DNA of 33,341 bases from an uncultured Akkermansia sp. GTDB taxonomy: Bacteria; Verrucomicrobiota; Verrucomicrobiia; Verrucomicrobiales; Akkermansiaceae. The notes under the pieces are model-generated. The model was not told where the DNA came from and searched no databases. It saw nothing but the letters and a program-made list of their open reading frames with translations. The position numbers and the translations under genes were made by a program. How positions within the stretch are numbered: the first letter of the stretch is position 1; every line of letters starts with the position of its first letter. Below, piece after piece: positions 14,376 to 22,704 of the stretch. The stretch spans positions 1 through 33,341 of the forward strand of contig CANQAD010000021.1 in assembly GCA_947588735.1 (NCBI GenBank), read 5' to 3'.

Positions 14376-16268
14376 ATGGACAAAACAGGTTGGTTTGTTG
14401 TGACAATTTGCGCAATCCTGCTCGGGATCAACTGGTATTATTCTACCCCGACTCCCGCGCCCGATGCACCGCCGACGGCTAAGCAAGTGAGCCCCGCAGC
14501 TGCATCACCCGCTGCGGAATCGGTTGCGGAGGTGGTGGCGCAGGAAACAGCGCCTGCGTCTGAGCAGGTTTCTACGATTGAACCTGAGCCTCAGGTGGTT
14601 GCCACCCTGATTTCCCGCAATGCTGAGGGTCAGGAGCTTGCCAAGTTCGAATTTCAGAACATTGGCGGTTCCCTCCGCAGTGTGGAGATGGCTGGGATGG
14701 CCATCAACAGTACCAAGGAGGACCTGCTGGATGCCGTAAAACTCAACTCGCAGGCGCAGCAGGGCATTGGCACACTCATGTTTGGCTTGAGCGCAGACAA
14801 AGCCCCGGTGTTTGACCGCACAGATTATCATGTGGTGCCTGAGGAAACGAACGACAAACAGGTGACGTTGGAGGGACAACTCAACGACCTGCGCATTGTG
14901 AAAACATACTCTCTCGTGCCGCAACAGGTGGGCGAGGAAATGGTGGAGGGCAATGCGTACTGTTTGCAACTCACTGTGCAAATACAGAACATGGGCGATA
15001 AGACGCGTCGTGCCAAAAATTGGGGCTTGTATGCGGGCGGCACTGGCCCGATTTCACCTACGGAGTGGACGCAGTTCACCTATTATATCCGTAATGAGGA
15101 CAAGTCTTTCCGTAAGGAGAACGTGGGAAGTTTTCGTCCATGGTTCGGTAGTGCGAAAGAACGCGTGGTGGAAATTGGGGAGGATCCCATCGCATGGGTG
15201 GGCGTCATGAATCAGTACTATGCTACGTTGGTGCAGCCTAAGGAGACCGAAGGAGTCAACACCTATTACGCCGCACCCCTGACTAACATCACTCTTCCCG
15301 GTAAGGAGCGTAAGACAGCCGAGGGAGTGGAGAGTGCGGTAGGGGTGCCTGAATTCACGCTGGCGGCTGCGACGCCAAGCGCAGCTGGTGGCGTACAGAC
15401 CCTGTCCTACACCATTTTTGCCGGGCCGAAACTCAATCTTATGCTCAGTGATATGACTAAGGAAATCCCAAAAATTGACCACATTATGGACTACGGGATT
15501 TTCCATATCATCAGCTATCCTATGAACTGGCTCATCAATGTTTTCCACGGCTGGTTCGGCAACTGGGGGTGGGCTATTGTGGCCATGACCTTTGTAGTGA
15601 GATTGCTCATCTGGCCGCTCTACCGCAAGAGCTATATGAGCATGAAGAGCATGAGCCTGTTGCAGCCTAAGGTCAAGGAAATCCGCGAAAAATATGCCAA
15701 TGACCAGCAGAAAGCAAGCTTGGAGATGATGAACCTGTACCGCGAATACGGTGTTTCACCCATGGGAGGATGTTTGCCGATGTTTCTGCAAATCCCCATA
15801 TTCTTCTCCTTTTTCTATGTATTGCAGACGGCAGCCGAGTTCCGTGGAGCTCCTTTCATTGGCTGGGTTCATGATCTCTCGCAGATGGATACCGTGTACA
15901 CGCTGCCGATATTCGGGTATGATTTGCCAATCAATGTGCTGCCGGTTGTGATGGCGATCACCATGCTATTGCAAATGCGTATGACTCCGCAAGTAGGAGG
16001 TGATCCCATGCAGCAACGCATTATGCGACTCATGCCGCTCTTCTTTTTCGCATTCTGCTACTACTATCCAAGCGCATTGGCTCTCTATTGGACCACCACG
16101 AATATCATCTCCATCATCCAAACGTGGATTATCAGACGCCTGCCCCAACCGGAGCTGCGTAAGCAGCCCAAGCAAAAGGGACCCAAGCGCAAGAGCTTTA
16201 TGGAACGCATGATTGATGCACAAAAGGCTGCTCTGGCTGAGCAGCAAGCTCGCCAGCGCCGCAGCTGA
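14376..16268 (+). CDS. yidC: Membrane protein insertase YidC
   Basis: The 630-residue inner-membrane insertase has a first helix at about residues 5-21. A Pro/Ala/Glu-rich stretch (about 25-70) and a large periplasmic domain (about 75-385) follow. The conserved five-helix insertase core comes after that (W-G-W-A-I-V-A-M-T-F-V-V-R near 395; P-M-G-G-C-L-P-M-F-L-Q-I-P-I-F near 470). The conserved Arg of the hydrophilic groove is the R in V-V-R-L-L-I-W-P-L. The C-terminal tail is basic and Gln/Ala-rich, as expected for ribosome contact. ATG 14376 is chosen because the first helix begins here; the frame to 14259 lies inside yidD. The large periplasmic domain marks a Gram-negative type. Confidence 0.96.
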   Translation: MDKTGWFVVTICAILLGINWYYSTPTPAPDAPPTAKQVSPAAASPAAESVAEVVAQETAPASEQVSTIEPEPQVVATLISRNAEGQELAKFEFQNIGGSLRSVEMAGMAINSTKEDLLDAVKLNSQAQQGIGTLMFGLSADKAPVFDRTDYHVVPEETNDKQVTLEGQLNDLRIVKTYSLVPQQVGEEMVEGNAYCLQLTVQIQNMGDKTRRAKNWGLYAGGTGPISPTEWTQFTYYIRNEDKSFRKENVGSFRPWFGSAKERVVEIGEDPIAWVGVMNQYYATLVQPKETEGVNTYYAAPLTNITLPGKERKTAEGVESAVGVPEFTLAAATPSAAGGVQTLSYTIFAGPKLNLMLSDMTKEIPKIDHIMDYGIFHIISYPMNWLINVFHGWFGNWGWAIVAMTFVVRLLIWPLYRKSYMSMKSMSLLQPKVKEIREKYANDQQKASLEMMNLYREYGVSPMGGCLPMFLQIPIFFSFFYVLQTAAEFRGAPFIGWVHDLSQMDTVYTLPIFGYDLPINVLPVVMAITMLLQMRMTPQVGGDPMQQRIMRLMPLFFFAFCYYYPSALALYWTTTNIISIIQTWIIRRLPQPELRKQPKQKGPKRKSFMERMIDAQKAALAEQQARQRRS

Positions 16269-16290
16269 ATGCATAGGTTAGAGAACATCG

Positions 16291-16320
16291 TTGACATCTC
16301 AATCGATTTTGGATTAAGAT
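16291..16320 (+). promoter_or_regulatory. Predicted promoter of the thioredoxin-like lipoprotein gene
   Basis: A perfect TTGACA (16291-16296), an 18-base spacer and TAAGAT (16315-16320), 6 bases before ATG 16327. The spacing again predicts a leaderless mRNA and separates this gene from yidC. Confidence 0.65.
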
Positions 16321-16326
16321 ACGCAT

Positions 16327-17358
16327 ATGAAGTGCACTATTTGCAAATGCCTGGTGCTGGTTCTGACCGTGGTGTTGGTCGGGTGCGGTCCCGATGGTCC
16401 CAAATGGAGTGAAGATTATGCCGGAGAACTGAAAAAGGCAACGGAAGATCATGGCTTGGTGCTTGTGTTGTTGGATGGCCCAGGGTGGAACAAGCCGAGC
16501 AATGAATTGCACCGAAATGTGCTCAAAACGCCCGAGTTTACCGACTTTGTCAAAAAGAATCAGCTTCACTTGGTCGAGGTCGTCATACCTGATCCCAGAG
16601 GCAAGGGAGTCAAACCTGCCGAGGCTGATCGGCTCCAGGAAATTATCATGCGCTACAATGTACGTGCCTACCCGACATTGGCGCTTGCGGATGGCACGGG
16701 TTTCCCCTTTGTTTCCTTCTCGAGCACCGATCCGAAGCAGGTTGTGTCCACACTCAACCGGGCTGTGCAGAAGCAAAAGGATTTCTCAGCCAAGATGGAA
16801 GAGGCTGAAACCGCGCAGGGGGATAAGAGGTTGGAGTTGCTCATGCAGGCGCGTGAGATGTTGCCGGAAGAACGTCGCGATGCATATCCTGGGCTGATAG
16901 ATACCATCATCAAGAATGATCCGGAGGATAAGTCGGGATTCCAGAAGCGGATTGCCGAGACCAAGCAGATTCAGGAGCAGTCGAAACTTTTCAATGAGAA
17001 GCTCGCTGAAAAGTTGGGAGATGTTGCCAAACTGAGTCGCGGTGAGGCAGTTCAGCGTTTGCGTGCGGAGATACTGGAATTGTTGAAAGATGATTCGTGG
17101 CTCCCGGTAATCCGCCAGTATTTTTACCAAGTGATGGTGGTGAGTTACCTCCAGGAGAACAAGCTGAAGGAGGCTCTTCCCTATTTGCAGCAGGCGGCGG
17201 ACGCAAACCCGCAATCGCCGGAGGCTGAAATTCTGCGGCGTGAATACAAGCGACTGTCGGCTGAAGCGGCTAAAAAAGAGCAGGCAAGCAAAGAAGATAC
17301 GTCTGCACCAGCCAAGGAAAGGCCTGCCGCGCAGCAGGCCGATCCGGCTCAACAGTGA
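16327..17358 (+). CDS. Thioredoxin-fold lipoprotein without CXXC
   Basis: The 343-residue protein has a lipoprotein signal: hydrophobic residues 9-18 and lipobox V-L-V-G-C with Cys 20. A thioredoxin-like domain follows (about 30-155), with V-L-V-L-L-D-G-P-G-W at the position of the usual redox strand and Y-N-V-R-A-Y-P-T-L as the cis-proline segment. The CXXC pair is absent, so disulfide chemistry is unlikely. The C-terminal half is helical, with a TPR-like stretch (A-L-P-Y-L-Q-Q-A-A-D-A-N-P near 280) and an Ala/Pro/Gln/Lys-rich tail. It is probably anchored to the outer membrane, facing the periplasm. Its end overlaps the convergent rsmA-Nudix gene by 10 bases. Function unknown. Confidence 0.82.
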   Translation: MKCTICKCLVLVLTVVLVGCGPDGPKWSEDYAGELKKATEDHGLVLVLLDGPGWNKPSNELHRNVLKTPEFTDFVKKNQLHLVEVVIPDPRGKGVKPAEADRLQEIIMRYNVRAYPTLALADGTGFPFVSFSSTDPKQVVSTLNRAVQKQKDFSAKMEEAETAQGDKRLELLMQAREMLPEERRDAYPGLIDTIIKNDPEDKSGFQKRIAETKQIQEQSKLFNEKLAEKLGDVAKLSRGEAVQRLRAEILELLKDDSWLPVIRQYFYQVMVVSYLQENKLKEALPYLQQAADANPQSPEAEILRREYKRLSAEAAKKEQASKEDTSAPAKERPAAQQADPAQQ

Positions 17359-18713
17359 CCCCGCTGCGGAAGAATTCCGGCTTCTTCAGCCTGTGCCAGG
17401 CACGTAGCAAAGGAGTCCGCAAAATCTTGGGGGCGTCGCGTCAGCCATGTCTTGACCAAGCTTATTGGAAAGGGAATGACAGCAGATATTTCCGCTGCGG
17501 GAAAGTGAACCCTGCCATCAAATTGGGCGGTGTAGAGCATGACGTGTTCCATGCCTGTAGCGGTGGAAGGGGTGAGCTTAGCGACAGGGTGCAGGGGAAT
17601 CGAGCAGGAGATTCCCAGTTCCTCGGCCAACTCCCGGCGAGCGGCGTGCTCGTAGTCCTCCCCGGCGTCCAGATGTCCGGCGGCAGAGGAATCCCACACG
17701 CCCGGGTGACGGTCTTTGAGCAGGGATCGCTTTTGCAGCAGCAGGTCCCCACGTTTGTTGAACACGAGAATATGCACAGCTCGATGGATGAGCCCTTGCT
17801 CATGCACTTCGCTTCGAGTGGCTTGTCGCAGAGTGTGGTCATCCTCATCCGCCACATCGAAAAGTTCGGAATCTTTTTGGGGTAGCGCGGCCAAGGGATT
17901 GGTATCGTAGGCGCGGGTGAGGTGAATCCATTGCCGCAGGCTCAACTCTTCCGCTCGCGCGGTTGGAGAAATGCCCAATTGCTCAGATACGATCGACCAC
18001 GGAGGCTCCGCGGGCAGTTGTTTGTGCATTTGCTTGCGTCGGCAGGCAAAACAGCGCCGCATCAGTTCATCCATGAGCCGACGGTCGTACACCGGTAAAC
18101 TGCGTGCATCCCGCGGGGTAAGCAGCATCACGGCGGAGTCAATCTTCGGTTGTGGTCGGAATGCCTCGGGAGGCACGATGCGCATGAGTCGTCCTTCCCA
18201 ATTCATTTGCATGCGTAGCGACAGCAGGCCGTACGCCTCATCTCCCGGTTGGGCAAGTATGCGTTCCACTAATTCCTTTTGCAGCATGATAACCGCACGG
18301 CTGCAGGGGCTTTCTCCGTGCAAAAAATTAGCGAGAATAGCGCCACCGGCAGAATAGGGCAAATTTCCCAACAATTTGACCGGTTGTTCGGTGAACAGAC
18401 AGCGCGGATCCCACTTGGCGGCATCGGCATGATGCACTTCCACATGCGGGGCGTTTGCCCAGCGCGTCTTCTGGTACCCGGCCAGGCGGGCATCGAACTC
18501 CACGAGGATGAGTTTGCGGCACAGTGGCGCTACATGCTCTGTGAGAGCTCCTGCGCCTGGACCCACCTCCACCACGCAATCCTGGGGCTCGACCTCCAGC
18601 AATTCCACGATGCGTCTGGCGATGTTCTCATCTACTAAAAAATTTTGGCCGAGAGCTTTGGAGGGGGAGACGCCGTATTGCTCCAGCACGTTGCGGATCT
18701 GAGATGCGTTCAT
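17349..18713 (-). CDS. rsmA: RsmA (KsgA) 16S rRNA dimethyladenosine transferase fused to a Nudix hydrolase
   Basis: One continuous 454-residue frame. Residues 1-270 are RsmA, which dimethylates two adjacent adenines near the 3' end of 16S rRNA. They show L-G-Q-N-F-L-V-D at 21-28, SAM-binding V-E-V-G-P-G-A-G at 48-55 and catalytic N-L-P-Y at 117-120. After a short linker, residues about 283-454 form a complete Nudix domain of the YfcD/IDI-like type. Its intact Nudix box (G346 to I368) fits GX5EX7REUXEEXGU exactly. ATG 18713 is chosen because RsmA similarity begins there and it overlaps the thiL stop (ATGA); the frame runs on to 18893 but only inside thiL. Its 3' end overlaps the convergent lipoprotein gene. 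The Nudix substrate is unknown. Confidence 0.92.
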   Translation of the reverse strand: MNASQIRNVLEQYGVSPSKALGQNFLVDENIARRIVELLEVEPQDCVVEVGPGAGALTEHVAPLCRKLILVEFDARLAGYQKTRWANAPHVEVHHADAAKWDPRCLFTEQPVKLLGNLPYSAGGAILANFLHGESPCSRAVIMLQKELVERILAQPGDEAYGLLSLRMQMNWEGRLMRIVPPEAFRPQPKIDSAVMLLTPRDARSLPVYDRRLMDELMRRCFACRRKQMHKQLPAEPPWSIVSEQLGISPTARAEELSLRQWIHLTRAYDTNPLAALPQKDSELFDVADEDDHTLRQATRSEVHEQGLIHRAVHILVFNKRGDLLLQKRSLLKDRHPGVWDSSAAGHLDAGEDYEHAARRELAEELGISCSIPLHPVAKLTPSTATGMEHVMLYTAQFDGRVHFPAAEISAVIPFPISLVKTWLTRRPQDFADSFATCLAQAEEAGILPQRGHC

Positions 18714-19612
18714 GCGTGCGGGGAGGAGGTGAAATGTTGCCAACCGCCGGAGAGCTTGCCCTGTGTTCTTTCCGTCAGACGTCCGATGGGAAAGAGTCCG
18801 AACTGCGTGCATACCTGAGGAGCCGTTTCTGGCGCCAGGGCGCAGAGAAGCTCGTAATCTTCGCCATCGTTTAACGCCTCTGAAACCGTGCAACCCGCAT
18901 GGAGCGGCAGTTTCGCTTCATCGATTTCGTAGCCGCAATGGCTCGCTTCAGCCAAACGCGGCAGGTCCGCTGCCAAGCCATCGGAAAGGTCCATCATGGC
19001 GTGCGGGCTCGGCTGTGCAGTCTGGAGCGCTCTGCCCAATTCAATGCGTGGGGAGAAAGTGAGATGGCGGCCGCTCACAAAAGAACCACCCAAGGGGCCG
19101 GAGACGCAAAGGATATCGCCCGGTTTTCCGCCACTGCGCAAAAGAGCCTGCCCACGTTCCACCCGGCCGATGAGGGCTACATTGATAATCAACCCCGATT
19201 GCGGAAGTGAAGAGGTTTCACCTCCGGCGATGGTCACGCCATGGAGGACCGCCAAGTCAGACAGCCCCTTATAAAGTTCTTCCGCAAACTCCACACTGCG
19301 TCGCGGGTGTATCAGCAGGGTGATAAGGGCATGTTCCGGGATGCCTCCCATGGCTGCCATATCGGAAAGAGCCCGCGCCAGCGCTTTGCGACCCATGAGT
19401 CGGGGTGCAGTGTCTGCCGTAAAATGGACTCCCTCCACCACAACATCCGTTTTGAGCAGAGTATCCCATTGAGTATCCCGGCGCGTCACGGCGCAGTCGT
19501 CCCCCGGACCGAGAATGAGGTCGGGTTGAGCAGCATTCGGCAGGCAATCAAGCAGACGGCGCAGCAATGCCTGTTCGCCGAGCGTGCAGATAGGGGTGGA
19601 GACAGTGTTCAT
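18710..19612 (-). CDS. thiL: Thiamine-monophosphate kinase
   Basis: Phosphorylates thiamine monophosphate to thiamine diphosphate, the last step of cofactor synthesis. The 300-residue product has G-P-G-D-D-C-A-V (about residues 34-41) and K-T-D-V-V-V-E-G-V-H-F (about 52-62). D-M-A-A-M-G-G-I-P, M-D-L-S-D-G-L-A-A-D and N-D-G-E-D-Y-E-L-L follow, all standard ThiL/PurM-superfamily metal and nucleotide motifs. ATG 19612 overlaps the stop of the CPBP gene (ATGA), and the thiL stop overlaps the rsmA start in the same way. The frame extends upstream to 19930 but without family similarity. No thiamine riboswitch is seen nearby. Confidence 0.94.
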   Translation of the reverse strand: MNTVSTPICTLGEQALLRRLLDCLPNAAQPDLILGPGDDCAVTRRDTQWDTLLKTDVVVEGVHFTADTAPRLMGRKALARALSDMAAMGGIPEHALITLLIHPRRSVEFAEELYKGLSDLAVLHGVTIAGGETSSLPQSGLIINVALIGRVERGQALLRSGGKPGDILCVSGPLGGSFVSGRHLTFSPRIELGRALQTAQPSPHAMMDLSDGLAADLPRLAEASHCGYEIDEAKLPLHAGCTVSEALNDGEDYELLCALAPETAPQVCTQFGLFPIGRLTERTQGKLSGGWQHFTSSPHA

Positions 19613-20457
19613 GCAGGAGGCTGTGTCAGCGAAAGGAGAATGGCCGCCATCACAGAAATGGCGTTGAAGATGAAATGCATCAGGATAGGGGCTATGAGTG
19701 TGCGTGTCTTCATGTAGAGCCTGCACTGCAGCAGCGCAAGAACAAAGAGTGGGATGAACTGCGGCAGGGAGAAATGGATGGAAGCGAATGCCAGTGAGGA
19801 GATCGTTGCGCCGACGATGGCTCCCCATTTGTTGCGGATGATATTGAAGAGAAATCCTCGGAACAGGCATTCCTCGCCAATAGGCGCAATGAGGAGAGCC
19901 TGGATGATGACATAGCTGCGCGTTGTCCAATCGCCTGTCATGACCATTTTCACCGGATCTTGGAGAAGGTCACTGTCAGTCGCTTCGGCGATGGCTTTCA
20001 AACACCCGGATTCCTCGAAAAATACATTGAATGCGATGGTCAGAAAGAGAACAGGTATCACCGGCAGCAACTTGCTGCGCATAGGAATTGGGCGATGCAA
20101 TCCCATCTCGTTCGTACATCCGGTTACATAGGTGAGTCGGATGATGAAGGGCTGGTAGAAGACAAGCATCCCGAGGCATGAGAACACCAGTCCACTCACG
20201 GAAATGGTTGATGGCTCATTTTCATTGTCAGTGATAGTACAGGCACACGCCATGAACACGAATACCAAGAGGGCGCCGAGCGTGTCAAAGATATTGGGAA
20301 AAGAGGAGCCAGGGAAAAGAGGGATCCGTGGCAGCTTTGGCGCGGCACTATTGCAGCGTTGCAGGATCTGCTTCAACCCGCTAAGCACAACCGGCAGCCA
20401 GCAGAGAAGCACGGCTGCGGTGAGGAGAGCGATATTCCAGACGTAGTGCGTGGGCAT
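19609..20457 (-). CDS. CPBP-family intramembrane glutamic endopeptidase
   Basis: The product (282 residues from ATG 20457) has about seven or eight hydrophobic segments. The CPBP (Abi/Rce1-like) motifs are all present: E-E-C-L-F-R-G-F-L-F (motif 1, catalytic Glu pair and Arg), S-S-L-A-F-A-S-I-H-F (motif 2, His) and I-L-M-H-F-I-F-N-A (motif 3, His and Asn). Such proteases cleave within the membrane; targets in bacteria vary and cannot be inferred here. An upstream ATG (20517) in frame would overlap the L,D-transpeptidase gene; 20457 leaves a 16-base gap. No Shine-Dalgarno is seen. It is coupled to thiL by a four-base overlap. Confidence 0.88.
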   Translation of the reverse strand: MPTHYVWNIALLTAAVLLCWLPVVLSGLKQILQRCNSAAPKLPRIPLFPGSSFPNIFDTLGALLVFVFMACACTITDNENEPSTISVSGLVFSCLGMLVFYQPFIIRLTYVTGCTNEMGLHRPIPMRSKLLPVIPVLFLTIAFNVFFEESGCLKAIAEATDSDLLQDPVKMVMTGDWTTRSYVIIQALLIAPIGEECLFRGFLFNIIRNKWGAIVGATISSLAFASIHFSLPQFIPLFVLALLQCRLYMKTRTLIAPILMHFIFNAISVMAAILLSLTQPPA

Positions 20458-20473
20458 GGTGAAGGGGAGAGAG

Positions 20474-21220
20474 CTAGGGAAGACGCCAAGGACTGCGCAG
20501 TCGGGCATATTCTGCACGCGGCAGCAGGATATATACCGGATTGCGAGTGGGGTCGAGCCGCGCGATGATGGACCGCAGGTTGGGCTCAGCCATCGATGTG
20601 CAGCCCGCTGTGGGCGCAGCGCCGTCGCGCCGCCAAATGTGGAAGAAAATGGAAGATCCCGCGCCTACGACGGGGCGTCCCGGGGTCTCTTGCGTGTTGT
20701 GGCAGATGAGCAATTTGATGCTGTGCGCGTAGTCGGTTTGCCGCATCTGCTCCTTGAGTTCCCACGGCGTGGAGGCGGGGTGGTTCAGGCGGATGTGGCG
20801 ATTATACAGGTGCGGTTGGGATGGGTCGGAGACCCAGAGGTCACGCGGGCCCACCTTGACTTCAGGGATATTGTGGTGGTGTTTCACCGGGGTTTTATGA
20901 GTGGTCCACAGCCCGCCGATGCGGAAGATGCCGGCGGGGGAGCGTCCATCACCCTCGCGTTTGGTAATGGCCCCGCGAGGGTTGGCGTGCAACCCAAGTC
21001 CCCATACAAGCCCGGCGCGTCCGAGACGCCCCTGCACAGGACCGAGTATGCGTACCCATTGTCCGTTTGCCTGCTTTTCCACCAAGGAGAGAGAGACTAC
21101 GGAAGAATCCCATCCATCCGCTGTGCCGATGACGGCTTGGGAACAATTGACAGGCAGTTGTGCAAAAGATACGCAGCTGCACAGCACGAGGACGATGAGA
21201 AGGACAAGGGGCTTTTTCAT
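20474..21220 (-). CDS. L,D-transpeptidase, YkuD fold (COG3786-like)
   Basis: The 248-residue exported protein has a hydrophobic signal (residues 4-15). It ends either in an A-Q signal peptidase I site or in a weak lipobox around L-C-S-C (Cys 16). The YkuD catalytic region is at the C-terminal side: I-F-F-H-I-W (His 194) and T-A-G-C-T-S-M (Cys 207), with G-A-G-S-S preceding. The earlier strand G-D-G-R-S-P-A-G-I-F-R is the typical YkuD core. Such enzymes make L,D cross-links in peptidoglycan or attach proteins to it. It starts 4 bases after the stop of the beta-CASP gene and so lies in the same operon. Confidence 0.88.
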   Translation of the reverse strand: MKKPLVLLIVLVLCSCVSFAQLPVNCSQAVIGTADGWDSSVVSLSLVEKQANGQWVRILGPVQGRLGRAGLVWGLGLHANPRGAITKREGDGRSPAGIFRIGGLWTTHKTPVKHHHNIPEVKVGPRDLWVSDPSQPHLYNRHIRLNHPASTPWELKEQMRQTDYAHSIKLLICHNTQETPGRPVVGAGSSIFFHIWRRDGAAPTAGCTSMAEPNLRSIIARLDPTRNPVYILLPRAEYARLRSPWRLP

Positions 21221-21224
21221 GATT

Positions 21225-22631
21225 TCAGCAGCTCACAATTTCATCTTTTTGTGCAATGTGCACGCCCGCTGTTCCCTCGTTTTCGAGGGCATTCTGCAGG
21301 GCTTGGGCGCATTCCGGCTCGCCATGCACAAGAAACACGCTCGACTTCTTCCCTTGTGTATTGCGGAAATATCGCAGCAGTTCGCCGTGGTCGGCATGAC
21401 CTGAGAAGGAATCCAAACTGCGAATTTGTGCCCGTACCGGGTAATGACCGCCCAAGATAGGCACATCCTTCGCACCGTCCATGATGCGACGACCCAAGGT
21501 ATTGGCGGCGCAGAAACCAACGAAGAGGACGGTATTTTTCGGGTTGCCGATGCCGAGCTTGAGGTGATGTAGAATACGTCCGGCCTCGCACATGCCGGAA
21601 GCGGAGATGATGATGACGGATTTTTTGATGTCGTTGAGATACTGAGATTCGGTGACTGTGCGGCACATGTGGAGATTGGCGAAGGAGAAAGGATCCTTGC
21701 TTGCGAACAGCGAGGCATAGACTTCGGGGTTGAGACATTCGGAATGCGCGCGGAAGAGTTCCGTTGCGCTGATGGCCATCGGGCTGTCAACATACACCTG
21801 CGTCTTGCCCAGCATCCCTTCTTCGAAGGCGCGGTTGAGCAGGAAGAGCAGTTGTTGCGTGCGCTCCACTGCAAAGGCGGGGATGTAGATCTTTCCTTCC
21901 CGCGCCAAAGCTTCGCGGATTTCGCGGTAAAAGCTCTCGTCATCCCGGCTGGGCGCCTCGTGATGTCGTCCGCCGTACGTGCTTTCCATAATCATGATAT
22001 CCACGTTTTCTACCGGAACGGGGTCACGCAGCAGTTCATTGTTGCCGCGCCCGACATCGCCGGAGAAGAGCAAACGCTTGTGGCGTCCATCTTCATGGTC
22101 ATCGATGTCCAATACGACTTGGGCGGAACCGAGGATGTGTCCGGCATCATAGAAAGTGAGTGCAATGCCGTCATCGATGTACATGCGGCGCTCGTAGCTG
22201 AGAGCTACGAAAGAATCCAGGCTCTTGCGCGCGTCTTCTTCGGTGTAGATGACCTCAGCCACCACACCTTCGCCGCCGGCACGCTTGTGCATTTTAGTGA
22301 GGAAGGCGCAGTCGTGCTCCTGGATTCGGGCAGCATCGACCAACATGATGGCGCAGAGCGAGCGGGTGGCGTGCGTACAATAGATGGATCCCTTAAAGCC
22401 ACGCTTCACGAGATTGGGAATATTGCCGGAGTGGTCAATGTGGGCGTGGGAGAGGATGACGTGGTCAATTTCTTCTGGATTGAAGAGAGGGAAGTCGCGG
22501 TTGATGCGCAGCTCATCGGCTCGGTGTCCTTGGTAGAGACCACAATCCAACAAGATTTTTTTCCCGTTGATCTCGAGGAGGTGTTGTGAGCCGGTGGTAG
22601 TGCCGGCTGCGCCGCAGAAATGTATTTTCAT
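21225..22631 (-). CDS. Metallo-beta-lactamase fold hydrolase of the beta-CASP family (putative RNA nuclease)
   Basis: The 468-residue protein has the MBL zinc motif S-H-A-H-I-D-H-S-G-N (residues 61-70), Y-D-A-G-H-I-L-G-S-A (about 160-169) and F-S-G-D-V-G-R. Beta-CASP features follow: E-S-T-Y-G-G-R-H-H, P-A-F-A-V-E-R-T-Q, I-I-S-A-S-G-M-C and F-S-G-H-A-D-H-G-E-L. It belongs to the CPSF73-like group that cleaves RNA, found in bacteria as well as archaea; it lacks the extra C-terminal domain of RNase J. It has a GTTTG-S-Q N-terminal motif (G-A-A-G-T-T-T-G-S). It lies 73 bases downstream of the end of the frameshifted gene, so it may be cotranscribed or have its own unrecognised promoter. Confidence 0.9.
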   Translation of the reverse strand: MKIHFCGAAGTTTGSQHLLEINGKKILLDCGLYQGHRADELRINRDFPLFNPEEIDHVILSHAHIDHSGNIPNLVKRGFKGSIYCTHATRSLCAIMLVDAARIQEHDCAFLTKMHKRAGGEGVVAEVIYTEEDARKSLDSFVALSYERRMYIDDGIALTFYDAGHILGSAQVVLDIDDHEDGRHKRLLFSGDVGRGNNELLRDPVPVENVDIMIMESTYGGRHHEAPSRDDESFYREIREALAREGKIYIPAFAVERTQQLLFLLNRAFEEGMLGKTQVYVDSPMAISATELFRAHSECLNPEVYASLFASKDPFSFANLHMCRTVTESQYLNDIKKSVIIISASGMCEAGRILHHLKLGIGNPKNTVLFVGFCAANTLGRRIMDGAKDVPILGGHYPVRAQIRSLDSFSGHADHGELLRYFRNTQGKKSSVFLVHGEPECAQALQNALENEGTAGVHIAQKDEIVSC

Positions 22632-22704
22632 GATGCTTGAGCGAGGTTGGTGTAAAGTTCGTAATGTTTTTAGCGATGTCGTTGAATTTGTACAGGTAAG
22701 GGAT

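Noticed and set aside
18714..18893. N-terminal extension of the rsmA-Nudix frame
   Set aside because: Lies entirely within thiL, has no RsmA similarity, and the ATG 18713 overlap with the thiL stop is the better start.
22632..22704. Promoter for the beta-CASP hydrolase gene
   Set aside because: TTCAAC and TACGAA at 17-base spacing match poorly and do not fit the short-gap pattern; the gene may be read from the upstream operon.
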